The translations under genes were made by a program, and so were the position numbers. Of a stretch of 6,454 nt of DNA, positions 5,350-6,454 are shown piece after piece; position 1 is the first letter of the stretch; each line of letters begins with the position of its first letter. The stretch spans positions 1 through 6,454 of the forward strand of contig JANQSQ010000617.1 of assembly GCA_028283985.1 (NCBI GenBank). Direction: 5' to 3'. The DNA is from Rhodothermales bacterium. Lineage in GTDB: Bacteria; Bacteroidota; Rhodothermia; Rhodothermales; VXPQ01. Below the pieces are notes generated by a model. It searched no databases, had not been told where the DNA came from, and saw nothing but the letters and a program-made list of their open reading frames with translations.

Positions 5350-6454
5350 ATGAAAAAACTCTTGTTTCATATCGGGATGCTGATGCTGCTCGGAATGCCG
5401 GCGGCGTATGGGCAGGATATCGAAGTCCGCGCCACGGTCAACGAAACGACCATCGGCGCCCAGGAGCAACTGATTTTCAGCGTAGAAGTCGCGGGAGCTG
5501 GATTCTCCGGCGTCGAAACCCCGTCCCCGCCGGAAGCCGAAGGGTTGACGCTCCTGCAAAGCACCCCGAGCGTACATCGCAACATGACGTTCACGAACGG
5601 TGTTCTTGAGCAAAGCGTAACGTTCCGCTGGATCTATCGCCCGCTCCAGGAAGGGCCGGCCCGCCTTCTGGCCACCAGCGTGACTGTAGACGGAGAAACC
5701 TGGGAAACACAGCCCCTGGAAATCGTCGTAGTGGATCAGGCCCAACGCCCGCAGCAACCACAGCCCCAGACTTCAAACTGGCCATTCGGCGCGCCCTCCC
5801 CCACCTGGCCTCAGGGGGGGGGCGACAACAACGCACCGGCGGTTCTCGAACCGAACGATTTGTTTATCCGCGCCGTGCCCAGTGCAACCACAGCACACCA
5901 GAACGAACAAATCGTTGTCGAGTACCTGCTGTATTTCCGGGATGGCGTTCAACTGCGTCACAGCCGCCTTGCGGGTTCCTGGGACGCCGAGGGATTCTGG
6001 CGTGAAGAATTCGAGATCGACACGCGCCCCCTGCCCGAAAATGTGGTGGAGAATGGATTGCTCTATCACACCATTCCGGTGAAGCGGGTTGCTATCTTCC
6101 CGACCCGGCCCGGTGCGCTCACGGTCGATGCGCTCGAAGTGGAATCCGAAGTGCGCCTGGCGTCCGGAACACGAAGCAGCCCGTTCGACCGGCTTTTTTC
6201 GTTGCGCGGGCAATTCCAGCCTGTCGAGATCGCTTCTGAGCCGATTGACCTACGCATTACCCCGCTGCCCGAAGGTGCGCCGCCCGCTTTTTCAGGAGCG
6301 GTCGGTGTCTGGAATGTAACGGCCTCCGTCAGCAGGACGGACGTGGAGGTAGGCGAACCGCTGCATATTGTCGTTACTATCCAGGGCGCCGGCAACGTAG
6401 CCACGCTGGACGAACCGGCATTTGACCCCCCGGGGGCCTTCGAACGCTACGAAC
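5350..6454 (+). CDS. batD: BatD: secreted oxygen-tolerance protein, N-terminal part (runs off the window)
   Basis: The first 368 codons of BatD; the reading frame is still open at the right edge. A clear signal peptide (MKKLLFHIGMLMLLGMPAAYG, about 1-21) precedes mature QDIEVRATV. The first beta-rich domain (about 24-128) has VNETTIGAQEQLIFSVEV. A Pro/Gln/Gly linker follows (about 130-165), then the typical LEPNDLFIRAVPS (165-177), EQIVVEYLLYF (186-196) and GFWREEF (215-221). Another repeat begins near 322 (VTASVSRTDVEVGEPLHIVV). Full BatD proteins usually run to about 550-600 residues and end in membrane helices, which would lie beyond the window. The start lies 18 nt after the batC stop, with GGCGGGA (5337-5343) as a possible ribosome binding site. 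A run of nine G (5814-5822) lies in the linker; the frame on both sides is BatD-like, so it is intact as given. Confidence 0.94.
   Translation, partial: MKKLLFHIGMLMLLGMPAAYGQDIEVRATVNETTIGAQEQLIFSVEVAGAGFSGVETPSPPEAEGLTLLQSTPSVHRNMTFTNGVLEQSVTFRWIYRPLQEGPARLLATSVTVDGETWETQPLEIVVVDQAQRPQQPQPQTSNWPFGAPSPTWPQGGGDNNAPAVLEPNDLFIRAVPSATTAHQNEQIVVEYLLYFRDGVQLRHSRLAGSWDAEGFWREEFEIDTRPLPENVVENGLLYHTIPVKRVAIFPTRPGALTVDALEVESEVRLASGTRSSPFDRLFSLRGQFQPVEIASEPIDLRITPLPEGAPPAFSGAVGVWNVTASVSRTDVEVGEPLHIVVTIQGAGNVATLDEPAFDPPGAFERYE
5814..5822 (+). repeat. Nine-G homopolymer within batD
   Basis: Nine consecutive G residues encode most of Gly156-Gly158 in the interdomain linker. Gaining one G would bring in a stop at 6003-6005, and losing one would bring in a stop at 6080-6082. 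Both are worked out from the sequence. Either change would remove most of BatD. The sequence as given keeps the frame. Confidence 0.9.

Overview
The window holds most of a Bat (Bacteroides aerotolerance) operon, all on the + strand. It runs: DUF58 protein, a DUF4381/BatD-like single-pass membrane protein, BatA, BatB, BatC and a truncated BatD. The gene set, the gene order, protein wording such as the DUF58 N-terminus and the BatC C-terminal EKDW, and the fairly high GC content fit the Bacteroidota/Rhodothermota assemblage, perhaps a Rhodothermales-type organism. That placement is inference. No rRNA or tRNA is present to support it, and I recognise no complete mobile element or CRISPR array.

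Layout. Bases 1-159 carry no recognisable gene. They contain a small direct/inverted repeat module (38-84) and one copy of a 33-nt repeat (108-140). DUF58 (160-1038) overlaps the next gene (1035-2204) by 4 nt. A 177-nt gap follows (2205-2381), with the second, inverted copy of the 33-nt repeat at its left edge (2191-2223). Then come batA (2382-3368), batB 5 nt later (3374-4411), batC with a start at or near the batB stop (about 4408-5331), and batD after 18 nt (5350 to beyond the right edge).

How the genes work together. Positive-inside charge patterns give a consistent topology. DUF58 is a soluble cytoplasmic VWA-like protein. The second protein has a secreted domain, one membrane helix and a cytoplasmic domain. 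BatA and BatB are membrane-anchored VWA proteins whose MIDAS-bearing domains probably face the periplasm. BatC is a secreted TPR protein with a long Gln/Glu/Asn tail. BatD is a secreted beta-rich protein, probably anchored beyond the window. This is the usual composition of the MoxR-associated envelope system. The MoxR AAA+ ATPase that normally precedes DUF58 is not in the window.

The coding content is a known system. The least explained feature is the imperfect 33-nt inverted repeat (27/33 identical, with a perfect 15-nt core) that brackets exactly the first two genes. Its right copy contains the last codons and stop of gene 2, next to the only sizeable gap in the operon.
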